DNA from: Limnohabitans sp. WS1 | Lineage (GTDB): Bacteria; Pseudomonadota; Gammaproteobacteria; Burkholderiales; Burkholderiaceae_C | Length of the DNA: 64,000 nucleotides | Direction: 5' to 3' | Assembly (NCBI RefSeq): GCF_003063265.1 | Contig: NZ_NERU01000013.1 | Coordinates: 62,001-126,000, forward strand | Shown here: one piece after another, positions 8,993 to 17,372 of the stretch | Numbering within the stretch: position 1 is the stretch's first letter | Layout of the letters: each line of letters opens with the position of its first letter | Notes under the pieces: model-generated | Told to the model about the DNA's origin: nothing | Seen by the model: the letters and a program-made list of their open reading frames with translations, nothing else | Databases searched by the model: none | Program-made: the position numbers and the translations under genes

Positions 8993-9598
8993 TTAAAAAA
9001 CCTGCTGTATGAGCCGATGAATCAGGGCACTCCAATTTTCTTGGGTCATCTGCTCTTGCACAATGTCATCGACGATCATGCCCAGCGTATAGGCCTGAAT
9101 CAACACCGCTGCGCTGCGGGCATCAACCCCTGTGAACATCCAGCCACGCTCCTGAGCCATACCAATGAGGTCGGCAATCGTATCGGTCAGTCTTTGTTGT
9201 TCTACAGCCAATGCCTTCGCCAACCTAGGGTTGTCTTCACTGAAAACAATCAGGCGTGCACGCTGAAACCGAATGGCCCGCAGAGATTTTTGCTGAGTCG
9301 CGTCGGTAACTTTGGTCAATTCAAGCAGCATCTCTTCACGATTTTTTGCTTTTTTAATTATATTTTCAAATTTTATTAAGCTTTTATCAACTGTTTTTGC
9401 AAAAGACTCCACCAACGCCACCTCCAACAGTGCTGAGATGTCCTCGAAATGGTGATAGAGAGAGCCACGCGAAATACCACTTTTTTCCAACACCATTTGC
9501 GCTGTGATGTTCTGTGGCAAATGCGTGAGCAGCAAATCCAAAGTGGCAGCCAATAATTTGTCGCGCGTTTGATGTGATCCGCTCTTGGGTGTGGCCAT
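8993..9598 (-). CDS. TetR/AcrR-family transcriptional regulator
   Basis: About 201 residues from ATG 9598 (an earlier ATG at 9637 is possible). The N-terminal HTH reads TRDKLLAATLDLLLTHL, then MVLEKSGISRGSLYHHFEDI, the typical TetR tyrosine-histidine-phenylalanine signature. The C-terminal helical domain should bind a ligand and resembles TetR_C_6-like regulators (FQRARLIVFSEDNPRLA). It is transcribed divergently from the surface repeat protein at 9947 across an AT-rich 350-base region, so it may regulate that gene or itself. The ligand is not predictable. Confidence 0.85.
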   Translation of the reverse strand: MATPKSGSHQTRDKLLAATLDLLLTHLPQNITAQMVLEKSGISRGSLYHHFEDISALLEVALVESFAKTVDKSLIKFENIIKKAKNREEMLLELTKVTDATQQKSLRAIRFQRARLIVFSEDNPRLAKALAVEQQRLTDTIADLIGMAQERGWMFTGVDARSAAVLIQAYTLGMIVDDIVQEQMTQENWSALIHRLIQQVF

Positions 9599-9946
9599 CG
9601 GGGGCCTGAGGGAGCTGATTTTTTTGACCAAAGCCATATATTGAAAACTAAAGTATATTTAATTGACTTAATTATCAATTTGATTGTTTATCAGAAAAGC
9701 CTTTAAGCAAGATGCGCAATCCTCACCATCAATTTGATTGACCGCCTCACTCGTTATCTTACCAATAAAAATATTTAATTGTAATGAATTAAATTAAAAT
9801 AAATATAGTTTTTAATTTTTTAAAATATCTAAATTTAATTAAATTTAAGTATTCAATATCTTCATTTTCATTGACTTTGCCTGATCTGTACATCGTGTAT
9901 ATACTTGAAATCTAGTCACGATGACTATTTTAAAAAGAGGCCAAAA
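9599..9946. promoter_or_regulatory. AT-rich divergent promoter region
   Basis: The stretch between the TetR gene and the surface-protein gene is strikingly AT-rich, dominated by TTAATTT/AAATTAA runs at 9771-9860, in contrast to the GC-rich surroundings. It contains many A/T tracts suited to bending or H-NS-like silencing. The ribosome-binding site AAAAAGAGG at 9932-9940 serves ATG 9947. I cannot name exact -35/-10 boxes or an operator with confidence. Confidence 0.5.
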
Positions 9947-12226
9947 ATGTCAACTAAACCCATTCGCAAAACCACTTCAGGCAACGATGTTTACACTTCC
10001 AGTGATTCTTGGATCGATGGACTGGCTGGCAATGACGGGCTGACGGGGGCTGCGACTTCTCAAACCCTGATCGGCGGCTCAGGCTTGGACAGGATTCGTG
10101 GCATGGGCGGCGATGACACTCTTTGGGGTAACACCACAAACCGTGCAGCTTCTGCCAGCAGCAAAAGCAACGATGTGTTTGTTTTTGAAGCGACACGCCA
10201 GGCCAACGGCTTTGACACGCTGATGGATTACAGATGGTCGGACAGCAAAAAATCAGAACGGGATGTGCTCGACCTCAGTCTGGCACTGAAAAACTTCAGC
10301 TCAAAAAACGATATTCAACAATACGCTTGGTTGGTCTCCAGCGACCAAGGTGCCGTGTTGTGGATTGATCAGGACGGCGCTGGTTCCGGTACAGCGCAAT
10401 CATGGGCAAGACTTGAAGGTGTGGTGGCAGGAGATAAGGTCCGAATCCAGCTCAATGGCAACAACACCGAAGGTGACTACACCCTCAAAGTGTTGCAAGG
10501 CGGCCCCATCGCTCCACCAAGCGACACAACGGCCCCCTCTTTTTCACCGGCAACCCCATTGAGCTACCAGGAGAACCAGATAGCCGATGCCGTGGTCGCC
10601 ACCGTGGCAGCGGCAACAGACAATGTGGGCGTGACCCAATACATGTTCCTGCTGAGCAACAACGCTCGATCGGCCACTTCTGAAGACGGTTTTTTCAGCA
10701 TCAACGCCAACGGCCAAATCAGCATGACGGCATTGGGCGTGGCCGCTGATGTGAACAATTTTGAAGCGGGTGTCTCCAACACTCACAGCTACAACATCGT
10801 CGCTGGCGACCAAGCGGGCAATTGGTCCAGTGCCTTGGCGGTCACTCTGAATGAAACCAACGACACCAGCGATGACATCATTCCCGACACCACTGCACCC
10901 ACCTTCTCATCTGCTACTGAATCGCTCAATTACCAGGAAAACCAGATAGCCGATGCGGTGGTCGCCACCGTCACTCCAGCTACAGACAGCGTGGGCGTGA
11001 CCGAATACATGTTCCTGCTGGGCGACAACTCTCGTTCAGCCACTTCAGAAGACGGTTTCTTCAGCATCAATACCAATGGCCAAATCAGCATGACGGCATT
11101 GGGCGTAGCCTCTGACGTGAACAATTTTGAAGCGGGCACTTCCAACGGGCACAACTACAACATCGTCGCAGGCGACCAAGCGGGTAACTGGTCCAGTGCT
11201 GTGACGGTCACTCTCAATGAAACCAACGACGCCAGCGATGACTCCGGCGCACTAAAAATCGGGGTGGCTCAATCGGGGGATGACATCTGGAATGCTGCGG
11301 TAACGGCCATCTTTTATGATACTGACTACATCATCATGGACAAATTTCCGGTAGGAACTAGCTACCGTTTTTTTGTCAACGATGTTGAACTGGGTGCACC
11401 TACCGAATTGCAATTGGGGCAGACCAGTACCGCCGCCGTATGGGATGACGACACACAGTTTCGCGTCGGCGATGTGGTCAAAGTCATGGCCACTTTTGAC
11501 GGAATCGAATACTCAAGCCAAGTGCTGGCTAAGGGCGACAACGTCGGACCGCAATTGCCCGACACCACAGTCCCGAGCTTCACATTAGCTACTGAATCGT
11601 TGAGCTACCAGGAAAACCAGAGCGCCAATGCGGTGGTTGCCACCATAACTCCAGCAGCAGACAACGTGGGCGTGACCCAATACATGTTCCTGCTGAGCAA
11701 CAACGCTCGCTCGGCCACTTCTGAAGACGGGTTTTTCAGCATCAACGCCAGTGGCCAGATCAAGATCACGGCTACAGGCGTTGGAGCTGAGGTCAATAAC
11801 TTTGAAGCGGGTGCCTCCAACGCCCACAGCTACAACATCGTGGCCGGCGATCAGGCAAACAACTGGTCAAGTGCTGTGGCGGTCACACTCAATGAAACCA
11901 ACGACACTGGGGACGACACGCTAAGTGTTTACGTTGCACAATCGGGCGATAACGCCAATAGCTACATTGACACTGACTACATCACCTTTGCACCAATATC
12001 AGAGAACGCCACCTTCAAGTTTTATGTCAACAGTATTGAACTGACGACTTCCCCAACACAGCTCAATCACGGTCCTTACACCACATTTGCACTCTGGGAC
12101 GATGACACGCAATTCGGTGCAGGGGACACCGTCAAAGTTGTGGCCTCGCTCTACGGCATGGATTACATTGGACAGATCGTCGCGACGGGGGACGCCATCG
12201 GTTCGCACCCCGTCATTCCCGCCTGA
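9947..12226 (+). CDS. RTX/type I-secreted surface protein with cadherin-like repeats
   Basis: 759 residues from ATG 9947, which has the site AAAAAGAGG upstream; a TTG at 9905 is in frame but unlikely. Residues 12-65 carry RTX-like calcium-binding repeats (WIDGLAGNDGLTG, IGGSGLDRIRGMGGDDTLWG). Residues 70-185 resemble the type I secretion target domain (DVFVFEATRQANGFDTLMDY..DVLDLS..VLWIDQDGAG..LEGV), normally at the C-terminus. Three cadherin-like repeats follow at about 195-308, 318-428 and 542-653 (LSYQENQ, EDGFFSIN, NNFEAG, YNIVAGDQA.NWSSA). Two Ig-like units (VAQSGD..TDYI..DDDTQF..GD) lie at 436-533 and 659-752. Likely an adhesin or matrix protein exported by a type I system, but no secretion genes are nearby. 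There is no Sec signal. Confidence 0.85.
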   Translation: MSTKPIRKTTSGNDVYTSSDSWIDGLAGNDGLTGAATSQTLIGGSGLDRIRGMGGDDTLWGNTTNRAASASSKSNDVFVFEATRQANGFDTLMDYRWSDSKKSERDVLDLSLALKNFSSKNDIQQYAWLVSSDQGAVLWIDQDGAGSGTAQSWARLEGVVAGDKVRIQLNGNNTEGDYTLKVLQGGPIAPPSDTTAPSFSPATPLSYQENQIADAVVATVAAATDNVGVTQYMFLLSNNARSATSEDGFFSINANGQISMTALGVAADVNNFEAGVSNTHSYNIVAGDQAGNWSSALAVTLNETNDTSDDIIPDTTAPTFSSATESLNYQENQIADAVVATVTPATDSVGVTEYMFLLGDNSRSATSEDGFFSINTNGQISMTALGVASDVNNFEAGTSNGHNYNIVAGDQAGNWSSAVTVTLNETNDASDDSGALKIGVAQSGDDIWNAAVTAIFYDTDYIIMDKFPVGTSYRFFVNDVELGAPTELQLGQTSTAAVWDDDTQFRVGDVVKVMATFDGIEYSSQVLAKGDNVGPQLPDTTVPSFTLATESLSYQENQSANAVVATITPAADNVGVTQYMFLLSNNARSATSEDGFFSINASGQIKITATGVGAEVNNFEAGASNAHSYNIVAGDQANNWSSAVAVTLNETNDTGDDTLSVYVAQSGDNANSYIDTDYITFAPISENATFKFYVNSIELTTSPTQLNHGPYTTFALWDDDTQFGAGDTVKVVASLYGMDYIGQIVATGDAIGSHPVIPA
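10531..11904 (+). repeat. Three intragenic cadherin-like repeat units
   Basis: Near-identical segments of about 335 bases at 10531-10869, 10899-11229 and 11571-11904 lie inside the surface-protein gene. DNA identity is high, including silent positions, which suggests recent duplication or gene conversion. The third is separated from the second by an Ig-like unit that itself recurs after the third. Confidence 0.85.
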
Positions 12227-12281
12227 TGGCCCATCGGTCACATGTACAGCAGGCCAAAACAGTAACTGTGAGCCTTCAGTC

Positions 12282-12503
12282 ATGAACCCCCTGAACCCCA
12301 AAAAACTCCTACTGACCAAATGGACCGCCGTGAAACCCGTGTCCAAACAAAAACATTTTTTGGTCAGCCGGGTGATTCAGCCAGAGCTACCGACGGACCC
12401 GATTGAGTTGGTGGAAATCGAAGCGGTGTTTTCAAAGGCCGTTCAGGTTCTGGCTTGGCGGGATTTGCAAGACGACAGTGTGTGGCGGCAGGGCTGGGTC
12501 TGA
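12282..12503 (+). CDS. TIGR02450 family small Trp-rich protein
   Basis: A 73-residue protein starting at ATG 12282 (MNPLNPKKLLLTKWTAV, KQKHFLVSRVI, EAVFSKAVQVLAWRDLQDD, WRQGWV). It carries the family pattern: SKWTAV-like N-terminus, K-HF, a central WRxL and a terminal W..GW. Function of the family is unknown. It lies 55 bases after the surface-protein gene on the same strand and ends before a strong hairpin, so it may be cotranscribed. A degraded copy of the same segment lies at 6683-6922. Confidence 0.82.
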   Translation: MNPLNPKKLLLTKWTAVKPVSKQKHFLVSRVIQPELPTDPIELVEIEAVFSKAVQVLAWRDLQDDSVWRQGWV

Positions 12504-12589
12504 ACACCCAAGCAAAAGGATTCGATTCGGCGACCCTGTGATGTTTGCAGCGCCGCCCATGACGGGTCCTGGGTTTGAAACAGGGCCAA

Positions 12590-12623
12590 GGCACAAAGGG
12601 CAGTCAAGGCTGCCCTTTGTGCC
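12590..12623. terminator. Bidirectional terminator hairpin
   Basis: Perfect 14-base arms GGCACAAAGGGCAG / CTGCCCTTTGTGCC with a 6-base loop sit between the convergent TIGR02450 gene and the Bug-receptor gene. No long T-run follows on either side, but the position and stem strength suggest termination for both genes. Confidence 0.7.
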
Positions 12624-12629
12624 GGGTCA

Positions 12630-13610
12630 TCAAGAGTCAGCTTTGAAACCCAAGGCCGACACCAAACGCCGCGCCATGTCCGAGTCTTCGGCAAGCCGCC
12701 GCGTGTGCTCCGCCGTGGTGCTGGCCTCCAGGTTGGCGGCCAGGGGCGTGACAAAGTCTCGAATGTCTTGCTGGTTCATGGCTTGGCGCAGTGCCGCATT
12801 GAGGTTTTGCTTGGCCGCCTCGCTCACCCCAGCAGGGGCAAAAAAGCCAAACCACTCACGCACCAACAACTCGCCAAAGCCTTGCTCACGGTAGGTGGGC
12901 ACTTCGGGGGTGAACACGGCCCGATCGGGACCCGAGGTGGCCAAAATCCGGATCTTGCCACCTTTGTGGTGCTGCACCCAGTCGCCCAATGGCGACGACA
13001 TGCCCGCGAGCTGCCCGCCCATGACCTGGGGAATGGCGGGGCCAGAGCCTGCAAAAGGCACGTTGGTGATTTGAAAGCCGCCCAACATGGCCAAGCGACC
13101 CGCCAGCAAATGGGGCATGGAGCCTGCTGCGGGGTTGCCGATGCTGGCTTTGCCAGGATTGGCCTTGGCCCATTCGACAAAATCCTTGATGTTCTTTACC
13201 GATTCGGGCACCGCAGGTCCCACCACAAAAGCATGGTCGGTGGAATGGCCAATGCCGATGGGCGTCACATCCGATTGGGCATAGCTCAGACGGGTGTACG
13301 AGTGCGGGTAAATCGTCAGCATGGAAGCGGGCGAATACAGAATGTGGGCCCCATCGGCCGCCGCAGACTTGAGGGTGGTCACGCCAATCTGCCCACCCGC
13401 GCCGGGCTTGTTGTCCACGATGACGTTGTTGGCGTAAGTGCCACGCATTTTTTCTGCAATTCGGCGGGCAAATGCATCGGTGGTGCCACCGGGTGGAAAA
13501 CCCACAATGATGCGCAGATTTTCCAGGCGTGTTTGCGCAAAATTAGGCAAATGGGTCAGGCCCAGCATGCTGGCAGCGGCACCTTGCAACAATTGGCGGC
13601 GGGTGGTCAT
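12630..13610 (-). CDS. Bug-family tripartite tricarboxylate transporter receptor (TctC-like)
   Basis: 326 residues from ATG 13610, preceded by GAGGAAC; the longer frame to 13694 is unlikely. A twin-arginine leader (MTTRRQLLQGAAASMLG) directs export. Family landmarks are present: RIIVGFPPGGTTDAFAR, VIVDNKPGAGGQIG, PHLLAGRLAMLGG, VPFAGSGPAIPQVMGGQ and FFAPAGVSEAAKQ. Bug proteins bind small carboxylates in the periplasm and hand them to TctAB. No TctAB genes are nearby, so this is an orphan receptor, as is common in Burkholderiales. It has no evident operon partner, and a REP array starts about 100 bases upstream. Confidence 0.9.
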   Translation of the reverse strand: MTTRRQLLQGAAASMLGLTHLPNFAQTRLENLRIIVGFPPGGTTDAFARRIAEKMRGTYANNVIVDNKPGAGGQIGVTTLKSAAADGAHILYSPASMLTIYPHSYTRLSYAQSDVTPIGIGHSTDHAFVVGPAVPESVKNIKDFVEWAKANPGKASIGNPAAGSMPHLLAGRLAMLGGFQITNVPFAGSGPAIPQVMGGQLAGMSSPLGDWVQHHKGGKIRILATSGPDRAVFTPEVPTYREQGFGELLVREWFGFFAPAGVSEAAKQNLNAALRQAMNQQDIRDFVTPLAANLEASTTAEHTRRLAEDSDMARRLVSALGFKADS

Positions 13611-13724
13611 GGTGTGGTGTTCCTCAAATCTCGTGGATGAATAAAGCCATGCGATTGAAACACTTCGAAGGGGGTATTTACAGAGGGTATTCACTGATCC
13701 ACCCCATGGGGAATACCAGCATTT

Positions 13725-14182
13725 TGGGAGCCCCGCCCAATAGTGATGACCAACATTTTGTGGGAACCCCGCCTAGTGGGGAAGCCCTGCAGTTTGTAGA
13801 AGCCCCGCCCTCGGGGCGATTGCTCGTGGTCTGCGAGGGTGATCGCGACGAGGGCGTCGCTCCTACAAGGGGGAGGCCCTGCATTTTGTAGGAGCCCCGC
13901 CCTGGGGGCGATTGCTCGTGGTCTGCGAGGGTGATCGCGACGAGGGCGTCGCTCCTACAAGAGGGAAGCCCTGCATTTTGTAGGAGCCCCGCCCTCGGGG
14001 CGATTGCTCGTGGTCTGCGAGGGTGATCGCGACGAGGGCGTCGCTCCTACAAGGGGGAGGCCCTGCATTTTGTAGGAGCCCCGCCCCGTGGGGAATACCT
14101 GCATTTTGTAGGAGCCCCGCCCTCGGGGCGATTGTTCGTGGTCTGCGAGGGTCATCGCGACGAGGGCGTCGCTCCTACAAAA
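13725..14182. repeat. REP/BIME array A (about four inverted-pair units)
   Basis: Each unit has GTAGGAGCCCCGCCCTCGGG at one end and the inverted GACGAGGGCGTCGCTCCTAC at the other, separated by a conserved TGGTCTGCGAGGGTGAT core. Units recur about every 91 bases with the spacer AAGGGGGAGGCCCTGCATTT. Degenerate units flank the array on the left (13725-13790), and a shortened one lies at 14071-14105. Confidence 0.9.
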
Positions 14183-14193
14183 AAGGCTTGCAA

Positions 14194-14805
14194 CTAAATT
14201 TCCAGGGTGTGGGCAACCAAGCGGCCAATCAGGCGGTGGCGTACCTCAGGATCTCGGGGAAAACCGGGCATGGCCTTCAAGACAAAGTTGTAATCCAGGG
14301 TGAACAACAGTTGCGCTGCGGCAAACGCTCCCGTGTCCGATGCCCCCGTTTGGGGCAAAAACAGGGCTTGGATTTTCCGCATCAACGCCACACAAGCCAT
14401 GAAGATTTCCTTGGTCCGAGGGTCAATGGTCAGCTGTTCCTGAAAAATTTCATGCATCGCCCGATTGGCCGGAAAGTCCAGCAATTGCAAAGCTTCGGCT
14501 TGTTTGGACATGCTGTAACACACGTCTGCAGCTTGTGTGTGTTGCGGCAAATTGAGCGTGATCTCGGCCATGCCTGCAAAAACTTTGTCGCAATAACGCT
14601 CATACAGAATCAGCAAAGCCTGTTTTTTGCTCCCAAAACGCTTGAGAAAGGCGCCACGCGTGAGCTGTGCTTTGTCCGCAATCTCTTCAATCGTGACTTG
14701 TCCCAAAGACTTCTCTTGCAACAGTTCGTGCAAAGCATCCAAAAAACGCTGCTCGGTCACGATGGATCTGGACTGCAAAGGTTTTTTGTAAGTGTCAATC
14801 GTCAT
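14194..14805 (-). CDS. TetR-family transcriptional regulator
   Basis: About 203 residues from ATG 14805; a TTG at 14820 is also in frame. The HTH reads ATIEEIADKAQ-like: VTIEEIADKAQLTRGAFLKRFGSKKQAL, given here in two parts as VTIEEIADKAQLTRGAFLK and RFGSKKQALL. The C-terminal domain is helical with no recognised ligand signature. Its 3' end lies only about 12 bases from REP array A. It faces an AT-rich region and, divergently, the membrane protein of module 2, a natural target candidate. Confidence 0.83.
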   Translation of the reverse strand: MTIDTYKKPLQSRSIVTEQRFLDALHELLQEKSLGQVTIEEIADKAQLTRGAFLKRFGSKKQALLILYERYCDKVFAGMAEITLNLPQHTQAADVCYSMSKQAEALQLLDFPANRAMHEIFQEQLTIDPRTKEIFMACVALMRKIQALFLPQTGASDTGAFAAAQLLFTLDYNFVLKAMPGFPRDPEVRHRLIGRLVAHTLEI

Positions 14806-15222
14806 CAAAATAGGGCTCAAAAATACCGAACACGCAAGTTTTCAAAAAACAAGGAACAGATCGTTCCATGATCGTCAGATTATAAAAAAATCCATCAAAT
14901 TCAAACGCAAAACTCATGGACCATCAACACGGCTTGACAGCGTCAAAAAATGCATTCTTTTGGTGATGCGATCAAAAAGCACAGAAGCCCAATGCCTGTT
15001 GATTCGACCAACAACTTGGCTGGACTGATCAATTTTAAAAATTCTACAATGAATTGTAATTTTATATTTAAAATAATGGAGTTGAAATTTACATTTGACA
15101 ATGACCGCTTGATTATCAAATCTGGAATGGCTTGACTTTTCACTCAGACTTTGAATGACTCAGCGGTATTCACCGTTTATTTTGAGATCTACAATCCATC
15201 CTCAGGCCCTACCCTTGACACA
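14806..15222. promoter_or_regulatory. AT-rich divergent intergenic region
   Basis: Rich in A/T tracts, with no frame that looks like a known protein; a 61-codon frame at 14950-15135 has no supporting signals. It probably holds the promoters of the TetR gene (minus) and the membrane-protein gene (plus). Exact boxes cannot be assigned. Confidence 0.4.
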
Positions 15223-15789
15223 ATGTTGCCATCCATTTCCATCAATTCTCAAGGTCTTTTTCTTTCTTTCGTTGCAGGGTCTTTTTTTTATCTCTCTTAC
15301 AGAATCAATGAGCAAATAGGTTCTTGGGCGGTGTACACACAGGGCATCAGTCTGATTTTTTTACCGGCTGGCATCAAACACCTTTCCATTTTATTGGCCG
15401 GCGGTTGGGGTGCTTTGGGTTGCTTTGCAGCGCTGTTTTTGCTGGCCAATGAATTTTGGCACGGGATTCACCCATTCATAATCTTGCTTTATTGTTTTTT
15501 CAGCACAAGTGCCACTTGGCTGGGTGTCTGGATGAGTCTTAAAATTTTGGGCATCAGCAATGATTTGGCCAATTTGAAATTCATTCATTTGCCTCAAATG
15601 GATTTCATCACAGCGACCGTTCATGCAGTCGTTATCAATGTATTTTTTATTGTCACGTCCATGAAATCAACCCATGCATTTTCAAATTATTTTGCAATGC
15701 TGCTAGGCGACTATATAGGCAGCTTTATTGTTTTGACACTGTTTTGGGTGATGCTGCTTGTTTTTAGCAAATCACCTATTAAAAATTAA
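15223..15789 (+). CDS. Small integral membrane protein (module 2), MASE-like
   Basis: About 188 residues from ATG 15223 (a TTG at 15151 would add 24 residues). Five or six hydrophobic segments are visible (LFLSFVAGSFFYLSYRI, ISLIFLPAGIKHLSILLAG, FAALFLLANEFWHGI, then FIILLYCFFSTSA and FIVLTLFWVMLLVF). It is a paralogue of the protein at 7836-8408, sharing ISLI(Y/F)LPA and overall topology. No enzymatic domain is attached. The gene is followed after 26 bases by a winged-helix regulator on the same strand, probably cotranscribed. A sensory or transport role is possible; function is unknown. Confidence 0.65.
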   Translation: MLPSISINSQGLFLSFVAGSFFYLSYRINEQIGSWAVYTQGISLIFLPAGIKHLSILLAGGWGALGCFAALFLLANEFWHGIHPFIILLYCFFSTSATWLGVWMSLKILGISNDLANLKFIHLPQMDFITATVHAVVINVFFIVTSMKSTHAFSNYFAMLLGDYIGSFIVLTLFWVMLLVFSKSPIKN

Positions 15790-15815
15790 AATCAAATAAA
15801 AAATCAAGGAATCGG

Positions 15816-16184
15816 ATGCAACCACTCATCAATTCTTATTTATGATTTGCCAAATTGGCCAATGTTTTTTTTCGTGATTCGCATTTGATTTTGAACCCCA
15901 ATCAGCGTGCATTGTTAGACGCGATTGCCTTGGCTTGGCATCAGGGTCAACCCATGTCGGTGCGTGAAGCCATTTCACTCAAGAAACTCGGTTCAGCGGC
16001 AACGCTTCACAAACGGCTTACTATTTTAAGGTCTGAAGGCTACCTTGAAGAATTCAACACACAAGGCGATAAAAGGACCAAACTGCTGGGTCTGACACCT
16101 AAAACTTTGCTGTATTTCGAAACCTTGGGTGCTCTTTTGGTGTTGCAGCAATCAAGTGCTTTCAATCTCCCATCTGGCATTTGA
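15816..16184 (+). pseudogene. Winged-helix regulator of module 2 with in-frame TGA at codon 10
   Basis: ATG 15816 has a good ribosome-binding site (AAGGA at 15806-15810) and opens MQPLINSYL, then TGA at 15843-15845, then FAKLANVF and the rest of the protein in the same frame. The paralogue at 8463-8843 reads PLTSAYLRFLQLIN at the matching place, with Arg where the TGA stands, so a CGA-to-TGA change is the simplest explanation. The remainder is intact (LLDAIALAWHQGQPMSV, GSAATLHKRLTIL, GDKRTKLLGLTP). Translation could restart at TTG 15855, giving 109 residues that keep the DNA-binding part. It could be a pseudogene, a shortened active regulator or a sequencing error. Confidence 0.65.
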
Positions 16185-16189
16185 TATTT

Positions 16190-16552
16190 TCAGGGCTTTG
16201 GCCCATACGCTTCCAACAGGATCGCGACATAATTGCTTAAAGATTCAAGCATTTTGGGTTGAGCCACCACATGACGCAAACGCCGATCATGCTCCGTACC
16301 TTCCAATTTGCACCAATCTTCAGTGAGCAGCCGTTTCAAATGCTTTCGAATACCCGCTTCACTGAAGTCAATGCTGTGAAACAATTGTTTCAGTGTCAGT
16401 GGTTTTCCTTTGAGGGTGTTGTAGGCAATCACCATGAACAGGTCTAAGGCCAGCGAACTTTGTTCGATGGGCAGGTTTTCTTTTTCCCAATTGCGTACTT
16501 TTATTATATTTTCAGCCAGTGGAACGATGACTTCTGGATTGTTTTGATTCAT
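16190..16552 (-). CDS. Small winged-helix regulator
   Basis: 120 residues from ATG 16552; the frame extends to 16615 but the extra residues look non-coding. The recognition helix region is FSEAGIRKHLKRLLTEDW, followed by a wing (EGTEHDRRLRHVV). It is distantly related to the two other small regulators here (shared size, LTLKQLF... and KHLKRL against HKRLKRL). It lies convergent to the module 2 regulator, only five bases away, and divergent from the MerR-like gene at 16720. This makes a dense block of regulators; the target is unknown. Confidence 0.65.
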   Translation of the reverse strand: MNQNNPEVIVPLAENIIKVRNWEKENLPIEQSSLALDLFMVIAYNTLKGKPLTLKQLFHSIDFSEAGIRKHLKRLLTEDWCKLEGTEHDRRLRHVVAQPKMLESLSNYVAILLEAYGPKP

Positions 16553-16719
16553 TGTATTTCTAGATTTAAGAAATATAGTAAATCCTAGCTTATGGAATAG
16601 CAACCCAATAAACATTCACTTTGTATGGAAAGATATTGTTGATTTTTTCCTGATGCCAACATATTATAAAAAATAGAAATTGTTTAAAGTACTCAATCGA
16701 ACTGAAAGATAATTATAAA

Positions 16720-17358
16720 ATGTTAATAGGAAAAAATCCTGACACGAAGAGCAAGGGGACCAAAAGACTCGAAGCTTACGCGATTGGTACCGCCAAAGCT
16801 GCACAAATGCTGGGTTTATCCATCACCTTGGTCAAAAACCTGGTGGATCAACAAGAGTTATTGGCTTGGAAAACCCCGGGCGGGCATCGCCGAATTGACA
16901 TGGAATCCATTCGAAAGTACCAAAATAAACTCAAAAAACCGATTTATTCCGCTTCAGAAACCAGATCCCTGCCCTCGATCAGTTTCATGGTGGATGATGC
17001 ATTGGTGCTGAAATCACTGAAAAATAGCACCACTCAATGGCAGGAGTTGATTGATTTTAATATTGGACAAACAATTTCTGAAGCTTATTTGTCTTTTTCA
17101 CACAAGATTCCTGACATATTGATCATGAAAACCCATATGACAGTGGATCAACAAATCGCCACTGTTGTTGAATTGCAAAATTTCATCGAAGGATTACCCA
17201 AATCCTTGTCAGTCATTTTCATGACCGATACTCAGGATTTGCATTTGAAAGTTCAGCATAAATTGAATCCAGCGATTCAAATTTCCAGCGACACCTTGAA
17301 TCCTGCTTGGTTAAAGGCTTTTTTGATGGGTGTCATGACCAACCCGGAATGGCACTGA
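16720..17358 (+). CDS. MerR/excisionase-type HTH protein with C-terminal receiver-like domain
   Basis: 212 residues from ATG 16720. Residues 20-70 form a helix-turn-helix of the excisionase/MerR kind (AIGTAKAAQMLGLSITLVKN and WKTPGGHRRIDMESIRKY; the GGHRR wing is diagnostic). The rest (SISFMVDDALVLKSLKN, DILIMKTHMTVDQQIATVV, LSVIFMTDTQD) has the alternating beta-alpha pattern of a receiver or B12-binding-like fold. I see no clear phospho-acceptor aspartate. Similar two-part regulators occur beside light or redox-responsive genes. It is divergent from the regulator at 16190-16552. Function is inferred only as DNA binding. Confidence 0.65.
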   Translation: MLIGKNPDTKSKGTKRLEAYAIGTAKAAQMLGLSITLVKNLVDQQELLAWKTPGGHRRIDMESIRKYQNKLKKPIYSASETRSLPSISFMVDDALVLKSLKNSTTQWQELIDFNIGQTISEAYLSFSHKIPDILIMKTHMTVDQQIATVVELQNFIEGLPKSLSVIFMTDTQDLHLKVQHKLNPAIQISSDTLNPAWLKAFLMGVMTNPEWH

Positions 17359-17372
17359 CAAAAAACCGAAAT

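Noticed and set aside
14950-15135. 61-codon frame in the AT-rich region
   Set aside because: No ribosome-binding site, no recognisable features, composition as the AT-rich surroundings.
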